From CAYFKJ01 sp964528595 (GTDB lineage: Bacteria > Pseudomonadota > Alphaproteobacteria > UBA2966), in the NCBI GenBank assembly GCA_964528595.1, contig CAZGTM010000040.1:1-35950 (forward strand): DNA of 35,950 nucleotides. Direction: 5' to 3'. The stretch's first letter is position 1, and each line of letters begins with the position of its first letter. The position numbers and the translations under genes are program-made. Positions 25,052 to 32,424 of this stretch are shown one piece after another. Below the pieces are notes generated by a model. That model was not told the DNA's origin, ran no database searches, and was given only the letters and a program-made list of their open reading frames with translations.

Positions 25052-26013
25052 GACGCGTCCCCGGCCCCGCAAAGGGCCTCAAGACAGGCCATGCGGACGG
25101 CCACGCCCATCTCGACCTGCTCGCGGATGGCGCTGCGGTCGATGTCGTCGGCGACGTCGGTGTCGATTTCCACGCCGCGGTTCATCGGTCCGGGATGCAT
25201 GATCAGGGCGTCGGGCTTGGCGGCCGAAAGCTTTTCGTAGTCCAGTCCCCAGAAATGGAAGTACTCCCGCGTCGAGGGCACGTAGGAGCCCTGCATACGT
25301 TCGGTCTGCAAGCGCAGCATCATCACGATGTCGACGTCGGCCAGGCCTTCGCGCATGTCGTGATGGACTTCGACGCCGAGGCGCTCGAAGCCGCGCGAGA
25401 CCAGGGTCGGCGGTCCGACAACGCGGACCCGCGCGCCCATGATGTTCAGGAGGTGGATGTTGGAGCGCGCCACTCGGCTGTGCGCGACGTCGCCGCAGAC
25501 CGCCACCAGCAGGCCTTGCAGATGGCCCTTGCGGCGGCGGATGGTGAGGGCGTCCAGCAAGGCCTGCGTCGGATGTTCGTGGGCGCCGTCGCCGCCGTTG
25601 ACGACCGAGCCGTCGATTTTCTGGGCCAGCAGGTTGACCGCGCCCGCATCACCGTGGCGCACAACCAGGATGTCGGGGTTCATGGCGTTGAGCGTCATCG
25701 CCGTATCGATCAGGGTTTCGCCCTTTTTGATCGACGAGCCTTCGACCGCCATGTTGATGACGTCGGCGCCGAGGCGCAGGCCGGCCAGTTCGAAGGAGGC
25801 CCTGGTCCGCGTCGAATTTTCGTAGAACAGGTTGATCAGCGTGCGGCCCTGCAAGACGCTCAGTTTCTTGTCGGCGCGGCGGTTGTGCGCGACATAGACC
25901 TCGGCTTGATCCAAGAGGTAGGTGATTTCGTCGGGCGACAGTCCCTCGATGCCCAATAGATGGCGGCGCGCCGCAAGGCTTGGCGGGGGAGGGCTGTTTT
26001 TCGCCTCGGTCAT
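25048..26013 (-). CDS. pyrB: Aspartate carbamoyltransferase catalytic subunit
   Basis: A 321-aa enzyme joining carbamoyl phosphate and aspartate in pyrimidine synthesis. The carbamoyl-phosphate loop YENSTRTRASFE, the second-substrate region SSIKKGET, the HPTQALLDALTI stretch and the HPGPMNRGVEI C-terminal motif are all present. The start at 26013 (MTEAKNS) removes a 19-residue upstream extension with no homology. Its stop overlaps the start of the inactive dihydroorotase-like gene by ATGA, consistent with a PyrB-PyrX complex. No pyrI regulatory subunit is nearby. It is divergent from a solute-binding protein gene. Confidence 0.95.
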   Translation of the reverse strand: MTEAKNSPPPPSLAARRHLLGIEGLSPDEITYLLDQAEVYVAHNRRADKKLSVLQGRTLINLFYENSTRTRASFELAGLRLGADVINMAVEGSSIKKGETLIDTAMTLNAMNPDILVVRHGDAGAVNLLAQKIDGSVVNGGDGAHEHPTQALLDALTIRRRKGHLQGLLVAVCGDVAHSRVARSNIHLLNIMGARVRVVGPPTLVSRGFERLGVEVHHDMREGLADVDIVMMLRLQTERMQGSYVPSTREYFHFWGLDYEKLSAAKPDALIMHPGPMNRGVEIDTDVADDIDRSAIREQVEMGVAVRMACLEALCGAGDAS

Positions 26014-26186
26014 CAAAGGGACTTTATAAGGGTGCGCCGCCCCGCCCGCAAGAGTGCTGCGTAAAATCACGTGTGCCGACGCTTTTCGTCCAGCGGTCCC
26101 AGCCAGGATTAAGTGTACCGAAGACGAGAATCCGACTAATTTCGATGGACCTGACCCGTAATTGCCAAACTATCGGAGGGCGGCGC

Positions 26187-26960
26187 TTGCAGACGGCAGC
26201 TTTGGAGTACCGGCAATATTTCCGCCTGCTTGCCATGTCAGGTTTCTTTGTTTGGACCGTAATCGTCACCAATGGCGCAGCCGCACAGGAATCTGTTCGG
26301 CTCTTGGCCACCCATTTTCCGCCCTATGACATTGAGGGCGCCGAAGATGGCAACAGGGGTTTTGATGTCGACGTCGTCGAAGCGGCATTCAAAGCGGTTT
26401 CCGTCGACGTCAATATCGGTTTTTCGCCCTGGTCCCGTATCTTGAGGCTGGTTGAGGTCGGCAGGGTCGCTGGGATGATCAGCTGCGCCGACACGCCGGC
26501 ACGGCGCAAGGTTTCGCTGATATCCGATGCCATCAGCCATGCCTCCACCGTTTTCATGGTGCGGGATGACTACGACGGCAAGGCGCTTTCTACGTTTGCA
26601 GATATCAAGACCCTGCGGGTATTGGCGGTCCGGGGATATTCCTATGTGAACGACTTGAAGGAAGCCGGCGTCGAACCGTTCCTTGTTGACTCAAACGATT
26701 CCATCTTTCGCATGCTGGCGAAAGGGCGGGGTGACGTGGTCGTGGTCGGCAAGGAAAACGCCCTTTACCTGACCAAGATCCTGAAGCTCGACCAAAAATT
26801 CCGTTTCTATGACATTGCCGACCTGGAACGCGGTTCATTCCACGTGTGTTTCAGCAAAGCCTTCACGGGTTCGGATCGCCTCAATCAGAAGTTCAGCGAG
26901 GGGCTCAAAATTATTAAGAAGTCGGGCGCCTACGACCGCATACACGACAAATACCGCTGA
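26187..26960 (+). CDS. Periplasmic solute-binding protein (SBP_bac_3 family)
   Basis: A protein of about 257 aa of the polar amino acid-type family 3 binding fold. The TTG at 26187 is chosen because GGAGGG lies 6-7 nt upstream and the product starts with a proper signal peptide (basic residues, then a hydrophobic run ending near GAAAQ). A longer version from ATG 26145 lacks a ribosome-binding site. Mature landmarks are ATHFPPYDI, GFDVDVVEAAF and PWSRILRLVEVGRVAGMISCADT. No permease or ATPase gene is adjacent, so it is either a stand-alone binding or sensory protein or works with a transporter elsewhere. The ligand is unknown. Confidence 0.85.
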   Translation: MQTAALEYRQYFRLLAMSGFFVWTVIVTNGAAAQESVRLLATHFPPYDIEGAEDGNRGFDVDVVEAAFKAVSVDVNIGFSPWSRILRLVEVGRVAGMISCADTPARRKVSLISDAISHASTVFMVRDDYDGKALSTFADIKTLRVLAVRGYSYVNDLKEAGVEPFLVDSNDSIFRMLAKGRGDVVVVGKENALYLTKILKLDQKFRFYDIADLERGSFHVCFSKAFTGSDRLNQKFSEGLKIIKKSGAYDRIHDKYR

Positions 26961-26973
26961 CGTGGTCAGCGGT
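26953..26973. terminator. Short perfect hairpin at the end of convergent genes
   Basis: A perfect 9-bp inverted repeat (26953-26961 with 26965-26973) with a 3-nt loop overlaps the stop codon of the solute-binding protein and lies 16 bases past the stop of the minus-strand small protein. The minus-strand tail is TATTTGT, only weakly T-rich. It is probably a bidirectional terminator. Confidence 0.45.
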
Positions 26974-26988
26974 CGCGGCGCCCGGCCC

Positions 26989-27198
26989 TCAGGAGCGGAA
27001 AATATAGAATGCGCCGGCGATGATAACGCCGATCAGGCTAATCATCGCCCCGATCTCGACCCACATTTCGACGATCTTGAATGAAGACGGTTTTTTCGAA
27101 CGACCCGCTTTGCCGCGCCCCGTTTTTTTCCGCTTCCGTTTACCGTAGGCTTTGGCCGTCCGGCTTGAATTCGCGCTAGGTATATCTTGGATCGACAT
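26989..27198 (-). CDS. Small basic single-pass membrane protein, unknown function
   Basis: A 69-aa protein that I do not recognise. Residues 15-36 are rich in Lys, Arg and Gly (GKRKRKKTGRGKAGRSKK), and residues about 46-66 form one hydrophobic membrane helix (IGAMISLIGVIIAGAFYIF). The basic part would remain in the cytoplasm by the positive-inside rule. The ATG at 27198 has GAGGAGG 5 nt upstream, which decides the start against an in-frame ATG at 27237. The strong ribosome-binding site and the clean domain split support a real gene. An AT-rich stretch (27236-27300) precedes it and may hold its promoter. Confidence 0.65.
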   Translation of the reverse strand: MSIQDIPSANSSRTAKAYGKRKRKKTGRGKAGRSKKPSSFKIVEMWVEIGAMISLIGVIIAGAFYIFRS

Positions 27199-27310
27199 AG
27201 CGACCTCCTCGATGCGAAGCGGCCATATCAAATCCAAGAAATTAAAATTTGTTTAATGTCAGTGTTTTGTGCGGATTTGTTTGACTCATAAATCAGAGTC
27301 CACCCATATC

Positions 27311-28222
27311 TTACCAAAGCCAAGGCAAGATCACGGGCATCGTCACCATGGCGGCTAACGTCGACACCGTGATGATGCCGGCCATCAGCCGGACATCGCC
27401 GCCGAGTTGGCGGGCCAGGATGAACGAAGACGACGCGGTGGGCAGGGCGGCCATCAGGATGGCGACCTTGGCGGTGAGGCCGCTGACGCCGAACAGCCAA
27501 CAGGTTCCGGTCATCAGGAGCGGCATGCCGATCAGCCGGACAACGGCGGTCTCGCCGACGGTTTGTCCGGCCAGCCGGATGGCGCGCAGGTCCAAGCCCG
27601 CGCCGACGCACATCAGGCCGATGGGTAGGGCGGCCCGGCCCATGATCTCCAGAACCGGGCCGATTATCGGCGGAACGCCGATGCCCGTCACGTTGAGAGC
27701 CGCCCCGGCCAGACAGGCGACGATCAGGGGATTGCGCACCATTTCGACGGCGCTGGCCCGGAGGCCCGGCGGATGCATGCCGGAATAGCGCGCTAGGGCC
27801 ATCACGCACATGGCATTGGCCGCCGGCACCATGATGGCCACGACGACCGCACCCAGCGCCGCGCCGGCCGTGCCCCAAAGCTCAAACGCGATGGCCAGGC
27901 CGACGTAAGAATTGAACCGCACCGTACCCTGGAAAACCGACGTCAGCGCCGGACCGCTGGTGCGGCCGCGAAAGCCGACAACCACGCCGAGCCCCATGAC
28001 GATCAGCGCGGTGACGATGGCGGCCCCGAGCGGCAAGACGCGAAAGCCTTCGAGATCGGCGCCGGCCAGGTTAGTGCCTAAAAGGGCGGGAAACAGCAGG
28101 AAATACACCAGCCGTTCCAGCGGCAGCCAGAGGCTATCCCCGGGAAACTTCGCCTGCTTCAGGACATAGCCTGAGGCGATCAGCAGGAAGACCGGCAAAA
28201 GGGCGGAGATGATGGCGGTCAT
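27311..28222 (-). CDS. AEC family transporter (auxin efflux carrier superfamily)
   Basis: A 303-aa inner-membrane protein with about ten hydrophobic helices in two five-helix halves, typical of the AEC (Mem_trans) family of small organic anion or amino acid-type transporters. Family-like segments are LPVFLLIASGYVLK, FQGTVRFNSYVGLAIA (the RFNxY motif), LPIGLMCVGAGLDL and ALPTASSSFILARQLGGD. The transported substrate cannot be told. It is a single gene between a palindromic repeat element upstream and the small membrane protein downstream. Confidence 0.9.
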   Translation of the reverse strand: MTAIISALLPVFLLIASGYVLKQAKFPGDSLWLPLERLVYFLLFPALLGTNLAGADLEGFRVLPLGAAIVTALIVMGLGVVVGFRGRTSGPALTSVFQGTVRFNSYVGLAIAFELWGTAGAALGAVVVAIMVPAANAMCVMALARYSGMHPPGLRASAVEMVRNPLIVACLAGAALNVTGIGVPPIIGPVLEIMGRAALPIGLMCVGAGLDLRAIRLAGQTVGETAVVRLIGMPLLMTGTCWLFGVSGLTAKVAILMAALPTASSSFILARQLGGDVRLMAGIITVSTLAAMVTMPVILPWLW

Positions 28223-28260
28223 CGAAGGAAACCGTCCGACAAGGAAAGATCAACCGCTGT

Positions 28261-28370
28261 CCCCCCCATCCTATCCTTCCCCCTCCAGGGGGGAAGGAAC
28301 TCGAACTGGTGACGAATGTCGACATGTGAGTTCCCTCCCCCTTGAGGGGGGAGGGATAGGGTGGGGGTGG
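28261..28370. repeat. 110-bp imperfect palindromic dispersed-type repeat
   Basis: Two arms of about 42 bases (28261-28302 and 28328-28370) are near-exact reverse complements, separated by 25 bases. Each arm contains its own smaller C-run/G-run hairpin. It lies between the ruvX stop and the AEC start. Sequences of this kind (C-rich runs with TTGAGGGGG and GGGATAGGGTGGGGG) are common dispersed repeats in alphaproteobacterial genomes. No ORF in it is credible. Confidence 0.8.
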
Positions 28371-28407
28371 AGCCACAAGAAATAGCGCCATGAATTACCA
28401 TCGCCCG

Positions 28408-28875
28408 TCAGCCAGCCATCGCCATGGCGTCCAGGGCGCCCTGCAGGATGTAGGCCGCGGCCATCTTGTCGACGACTTCGGCCCGGCGTTTGCGCGTGGC
28501 GTCGGCCTCCAGCAGGGTGCGCGTCACGGCTTGGGTCGACATGCGCTCATCCCAAAAGGCGATGGGAATGTCGAATTTCTCCAACAGGTTGGCGGCAAAC
28601 TGGCGGGTCGACTGGCAGCGCGGACCTTCCGTGCCGTCCATGTTGACCGGCAGGCCGAGCACCAGGGCGCCGATCTCGTCGCGCTCGATAATGCCGCGCA
28701 AGACCTCGGCATCCTTGGTGAACTTGGTCCGTTTGACGGTTTCCACGGGCGAGGCGATCGAGTGTGAGAGGTCGGAGCGCGCCAGGCCGATGGTTTTCGT
28801 ACCCAGATCGAGGCCCAGGACGGCTTTTCCCGGGGCGATGTGGCTCTTCAGCTCGGCAGGGTTGCGGACGATCAT
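28408..28875 (-). CDS. ruvX: Putative Holliday junction resolvase RuvX (YqgF)
   Basis: A 155-aa RNase H-like protein of the YqgF family, linked to Holliday junction resolution and to pre-16S rRNA 5'-end maturation. Conserved segments are VLGLDLGTKTIGLARSD (first catalytic Asp), GALVLGLPVNMDGTEGPRC and FWDERMSTQAVTR with Asp and Glu, followed by VDKMAAAYILQGALD with the last Asp. Its length is normal for the family. It is divergent from gatC across about 110 bases. A ruvX-gatCAB neighbourhood is familiar in alphaproteobacteria. Confidence 0.94.
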   Translation of the reverse strand: MIVRNPAELKSHIAPGKAVLGLDLGTKTIGLARSDLSHSIASPVETVKRTKFTKDAEVLRGIIERDEIGALVLGLPVNMDGTEGPRCQSTRQFAANLLEKFDIPIAFWDERMSTQAVTRTLLEADATRKRRAEVVDKMAAAYILQGALDAMAMAG

Positions 28876-28984
28876 GGCCGGTGATACTTTCCGCTCGCAT
28901 TTCGCCGAAGACCAAGTCGTGTGTTGGCTTTCAGCGTCTCGGCGGCGTCATTCAACAAGTGGATATTCGAGGAGAAAGTGGCAC

Positions 28985-29272
28985 ATGTCGCTGGATAAAG
29001 CCACCGTCGCAGGCATCGCGCATTTGGCACGCATCGACGTGCCGGAGGAAAAGCTCGAACCGCTGGCGGGCGAACTCAATAATATCCTCGGTTGGATCGA
29101 ACAGTTGGGCGAGGTCGACACCGATGGCGTCGCCCCCATGACCAGCGTGGTTCAAATGGACCTGCCGCAGCGCGCCGACGAGGTGACCGACGGCGGCTAT
29201 CGCGAGCGCGTGCTGGCCAATGCGCCGCAGCCCGAGGACGGCTTCTTCGCCGTGCCCAAGGTTGTCGAGTAG
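28985..29272 (+). CDS. gatC: Glutamyl/aspartyl-tRNA amidotransferase subunit C
   Basis: A 95-aa small subunit that wraps GatA and GatB in the GatCAB complex, which turns Glu-tRNA(Gln) and/or Asp-tRNA(Asn) into the amidated form. Family features: VAGIAHLARIDVPEEKLE at the start, ILGWIEQLGEVDTDGVAPM in the middle, and GFFAVPKVVE at the end. ATG at 28985 has a GAGGAGA tract 10 nt upstream. gatA follows after 13 bases, so the three genes form one operon. Confidence 0.95.
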   Translation: MSLDKATVAGIAHLARIDVPEEKLEPLAGELNNILGWIEQLGEVDTDGVAPMTSVVQMDLPQRADEVTDGGYRERVLANAPQPEDGFFAVPKVVE

Positions 29273-29285
29273 GGACGGGCCCATC

Positions 29286-30770
29286 ATGTCCGAATTGACC
29301 CAACTTACCCTTGCCGGCGCGCGCGACAAGCTGGCGGCCGGCGAGATTTCCTCGCGCGAGCTTACCGAGGCCCATATTGCCGCGGTCGAGGACGGCCGCG
29401 AGCTCAACGCCTTCATCACGGAGACGCCGGAGCGCGCGCTGGAGATGGCCGACGCCAGTGATAAACGCCGCGCCGACGGCACGGTTGGCCTGATCGAGGG
29501 CCTGCCGGTCGGCGTGAAAGACCTCTACTGCACGGACGGCATCCAAACCACGGCGGCCAGCCACATCCTAGAAGGCTTCGTTCCGCAGTACGAATCTACC
29601 GTGACGGCCAACATGTGGGCCCAGGGCGGCGTCATGCTGGGCAAGACCAACCTCGACGAGTTCGCCATGGGCTCGTCCAACGAAACCAGTTACTTCGGCC
29701 CCGTCACGAGCCCTTGGCGGCGTGAGGGCGAAGATACCCGGATCGTGCCGGGCGGCTCGTCGGGTGGATCGACCTCCGCCGTGGCCGGCAACCTGGCGCT
29801 GGCCGCCATCGGCACCGACACCGGCGGCTCGATACGCCAACCCGCCGCGTTCGCCGGCATCGTCGGCATGAAGCCGACCTATGGACGTTGTTCGCGGTGG
29901 GGCATCGTCGCCTTCGCCTCGTCATTGGACCAGCCCGGCCCGATGACCCGTGACGTGCGCGATGCCGCGATCCTGTTGGGCGCGATGGCGGGGCATGACC
30001 CGAAGGACTCGACCTCGGTCGATACGCCTGTGCCGGACTACGAGGCGGCGCTGACCGGCGACATCCGCGGCATGAAGATCGGCATTCCCAAGGAATACCG
30101 GGTCGACGGCATGCCCGCCGAGATCGACGCGCTGTGGACGCAAGGGACGGAATGGCTCAAGGCGGCGGGGGCGGAGATCGTCGACGTCAGCCTGCCGCAC
30201 ACCAAATACGCCTTGCCGGCCTATTACATCGTTGCACCGGCCGAAGCCTCGTCGAACCTGGCGCGTTACGACGGGGTCAAGTACGGCCATCGTGTCGAGG
30301 CCGACGATCTCACGGAAATGTACGAACGCACCCGCGCCGAGGGCTTCGGCGAGGAGGTTCAGCGCCGCATCATGATCGGCACCTACGTTTTGTCGGCGGG
30401 TTACTACGATGCCTATTACCTCAAGGCCCAGAAGGTGCGCACGCGCATCGCCGAGGATTTCCGGAACGTCTATGGCGAGGTCGACGCTCTGTTGACGCCG
30501 ACGGCGCCGTCGGCGGCCTTCGGCATGGGCGAGAAGGGTGATGATCCCATCGCCATGTGGCTCAACGACGTCTTCACCGTGCCGGCCAGCATGGCCGGGC
30601 TGCCGGGCATCTCGGTCCCGGCAGGTCTGGCCTCGGACGGCCTGCCGCTGGGCTTGCAGATCCTGGGCAAGGCGTTTGACGAGGAAACCGTGCTGCGGGT
30701 CGCCGGGGTGCTGGAGGAAGCCGTGGGCTTCGACGCCACACCGGGCAAATGGTGGGGAGCGGGACAATGA
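29286..30770 (+). CDS. gatA: Glutamyl/aspartyl-tRNA amidotransferase subunit A
   Basis: A 494-aa amidase-signature glutaminase that releases ammonia from glutamine for tRNA-dependent amidation. The Ser-cisSer-Lys triad is intact: Lys78 in GVKDLY, Ser158 in GGSSGGS and the nucleophile Ser182 in DTGGSIRQPA. Length and motif order fit GatA, and the gatC and gatB neighbours settle the identity against other amidases. Its stop overlaps the gatB start (ATGA). Confidence 0.97.
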   Translation: MSELTQLTLAGARDKLAAGEISSRELTEAHIAAVEDGRELNAFITETPERALEMADASDKRRADGTVGLIEGLPVGVKDLYCTDGIQTTAASHILEGFVPQYESTVTANMWAQGGVMLGKTNLDEFAMGSSNETSYFGPVTSPWRREGEDTRIVPGGSSGGSTSAVAGNLALAAIGTDTGGSIRQPAAFAGIVGMKPTYGRCSRWGIVAFASSLDQPGPMTRDVRDAAILLGAMAGHDPKDSTSVDTPVPDYEAALTGDIRGMKIGIPKEYRVDGMPAEIDALWTQGTEWLKAAGAEIVDVSLPHTKYALPAYYIVAPAEASSNLARYDGVKYGHRVEADDLTEMYERTRAEGFGEEVQRRIMIGTYVLSAGYYDAYYLKAQKVRTRIAEDFRNVYGEVDALLTPTAPSAAFGMGEKGDDPIAMWLNDVFTVPASMAGLPGISVPAGLASDGLPLGLQILGKAFDEETVLRVAGVLEEAVGFDATPGKWWGAGQ

Positions 30771-32224
30771 GCGCACAGATCATCCAGGGCGCCACCGGCG
30801 ACTGGGAAGTCATCGTCGGCCTTGAGGTTCACGCCCAGGTCGTCAGCCGAGCCAAGCTCTTTTCCGGTTCTGCCACCGAATTCGGTGCCGAACCGAACAC
30901 CCAGGTTTCGCTGGTTGACAGCGCCATGCCGGGCATGCTGCCGGTGATCAACGCCGAATGCGTAGCCCAGGCGGTGCGTACGGGACTTGGGTTGAACGCT
31001 CAAATCAACCTGCGCTCGGTGTTCGACCGCAAGAACTACTTCTACCCGGACCTGCCGCAGGGCTACCAGATCTCGCAGTTCAGCCAGCCCATCGTCGGCG
31101 AGGGCGTGGTGCACGTCGAACTGGACGACGGCTCGACCTGCGAAATTGGCATCGAACGGCTGCATCTGGAGCAGGACGCCGGCAAGAGCGTTCACGACCG
31201 CCACCCCAGCCGCTCCCACGTCGATTTGAACCGCTCCGGCGTGGCGCTGATGGAGATCGTCTCCAAGCCTGACATCCGTTCGGCGGAAGAGGCCGGCGCC
31301 TACGTGCGCAAGCTGCGCTCCATCCTGCGCTATCTCGGCACCTGCGACGGCAACATGGAGCAGGGCTCCATGCGGGCCGACGTCAACGTCTCGGTGCGCC
31401 GCCCCGGCGAGGAGCTGGGCACGCGGGCCGAGGTCAAGAACGTCAACTCCGTGCGCTTCATGCAGCAGGCCATCGACTATGAGGCCCAGCGCCAGGTCGA
31501 CTTGCTGGAGGACGGCGGCGAGGTCGTGCAGGAGACCCGCCTCTTCGACGCCGGCAACGGGACGACGCGTTCCATGCGCTCCAAGGAAGAGGCCCACGAC
31601 TACCGCTACTTCCCCGATCCCGACCTATTGCCGTTGGAAATCAGCCAGGAATTCGTCGACGGTCTGAAGGCCGATCTGCCCGAATTGCCGGACGACAAAC
31701 TGCAGCGTTTCCAGGACGAGTTGGGCCTCAGTCACTACGATGCCAACGTGTTGGTGGCGGAGAAGGAAACGGCCGATTATTTCGAGGCCGTGGCCGCCGG
31801 CCGCGACGCCAAGCTGGCCGCCAACTGGGTCACCGGAAACCTCTTTGGTGCGTTAAATAAAGATGATAAAAAAACATCAGAAAGCCCTGTTTCTGAACAA
31901 CAATTAGGCGGATTGATCGACCTCATTTCCGACGGCACGATCTCCGGCAAGATCGCCAAGGACGTGTTCGAGGTGATGTATGAAACGGGCCGCGACGCGG
32001 CGCAAGTCGTCGAGGAAAAAGGCCTCAAACAGGTCTCCGACACCGGCGAAATCGAGGCCATGATCGACCGTGTCATCGCCGACAATCCCGACAACGTTGA
32101 GGCCTATCGCGGCGGCAAGGACAAGCTCTTCGGCTTCTTCGTCGGCCAGGTCATGAAAGCCAGTCAGGGCAAAGCCAACCCCGGCGTCGTGAACGAGATT
32201 CTGCGCAAGAAGCTGGACGGGTAG
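30767..32224 (+). CDS. gatB: Glutamyl/aspartyl-tRNA amidotransferase subunit B
   Basis: A 485-aa kinase/transamidase subunit that activates the mischarged aminoacyl-tRNA. It starts with WEVIVGLEVHAQV and carries NYFYPDLPQGYQISQF, HLEQDAGKS and RADVNVSVR, the usual catalytic cradle motifs. The helical and YqeY-like C-terminal domains follow, ending GKANPGVVNEILRKKL. A 55-base stretch at 31853-31907, at the linker between the cradle and the tail domains, is strongly AT-rich and includes A7, yet the reading frame and the flanking conserved residues (SPVSEQQLGGLIDLI) are intact. The gene overlaps gatA by 4 bases. Confidence 0.97.
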   Translation: MSAQIIQGATGDWEVIVGLEVHAQVVSRAKLFSGSATEFGAEPNTQVSLVDSAMPGMLPVINAECVAQAVRTGLGLNAQINLRSVFDRKNYFYPDLPQGYQISQFSQPIVGEGVVHVELDDGSTCEIGIERLHLEQDAGKSVHDRHPSRSHVDLNRSGVALMEIVSKPDIRSAEEAGAYVRKLRSILRYLGTCDGNMEQGSMRADVNVSVRRPGEELGTRAEVKNVNSVRFMQQAIDYEAQRQVDLLEDGGEVVQETRLFDAGNGTTRSMRSKEEAHDYRYFPDPDLLPLEISQEFVDGLKADLPELPDDKLQRFQDELGLSHYDANVLVAEKETADYFEAVAAGRDAKLAANWVTGNLFGALNKDDKKTSESPVSEQQLGGLIDLISDGTISGKIAKDVFEVMYETGRDAAQVVEEKGLKQVSDTGEIEAMIDRVIADNPDNVEAYRGGKDKLFGFFVGQVMKASQGKANPGVVNEILRKKLDG

Positions 32225-32247
32225 TTCCGTCCATCAACAAAAAGAAA

Positions 32248-32404
32248 CCTGGACTCCGGCATTCGCCGGAGTGACGGGAGGGGGGCTGGGTTACGTACTC
32301 CGTCATTCCCGCGCAGGCGGGAATCCATGTCGTGGCGGCTCCGCATGGCACGCTCTCAGGTAATTCGGGAACTCAGGCCTGGACTCCCGCTTTCGCGGGA
32401 ATGA
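32248..32404. repeat. Three REP-like hairpin repeats in alternating orientation
   Basis: In the 200-bp gap between gatB and the radical SAM gene, three related units occur: stem arms 32253-32260/32265-32272, 32305-32312/32317-32324 and 32385-32390/32395-32400, each with a 4-nt loop. Units 1 and 3 read CTGGACTCC...GGAGTGACG or CTGGACTCCCGC...GCGGGAATGACG. Unit 2 is the reverse complement form (GTCATTCCCGC...GCGGGAATCCA). This matches a widespread class of proteobacterial intergenic hairpins. They may also help to stop gatB transcription. No gene is seen here. Confidence 0.85.
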
Positions 32405-32424
32405 CGACATGAGTTAATCCACGC

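Noticed and set aside
28134..28401. Small Pro/Gly-rich ORFs across the palindromic repeat
   Set aside because: They are translations of the dispersed repeat itself, a common source of false gene calls.
30470..31597. 375-aa open frame opposite gatA/gatB, and a similar 415-aa frame at 34425-35672 opposite the last kinase
   Set aside because: Both mirror conserved coding regions and have no recognisable domain or start signal.
31861..31874. Programmed frameshift at the A7 run in gatB
   Set aside because: The gene continues in the same frame with conserved residues on both sides, so no frameshift is needed to make the full protein.
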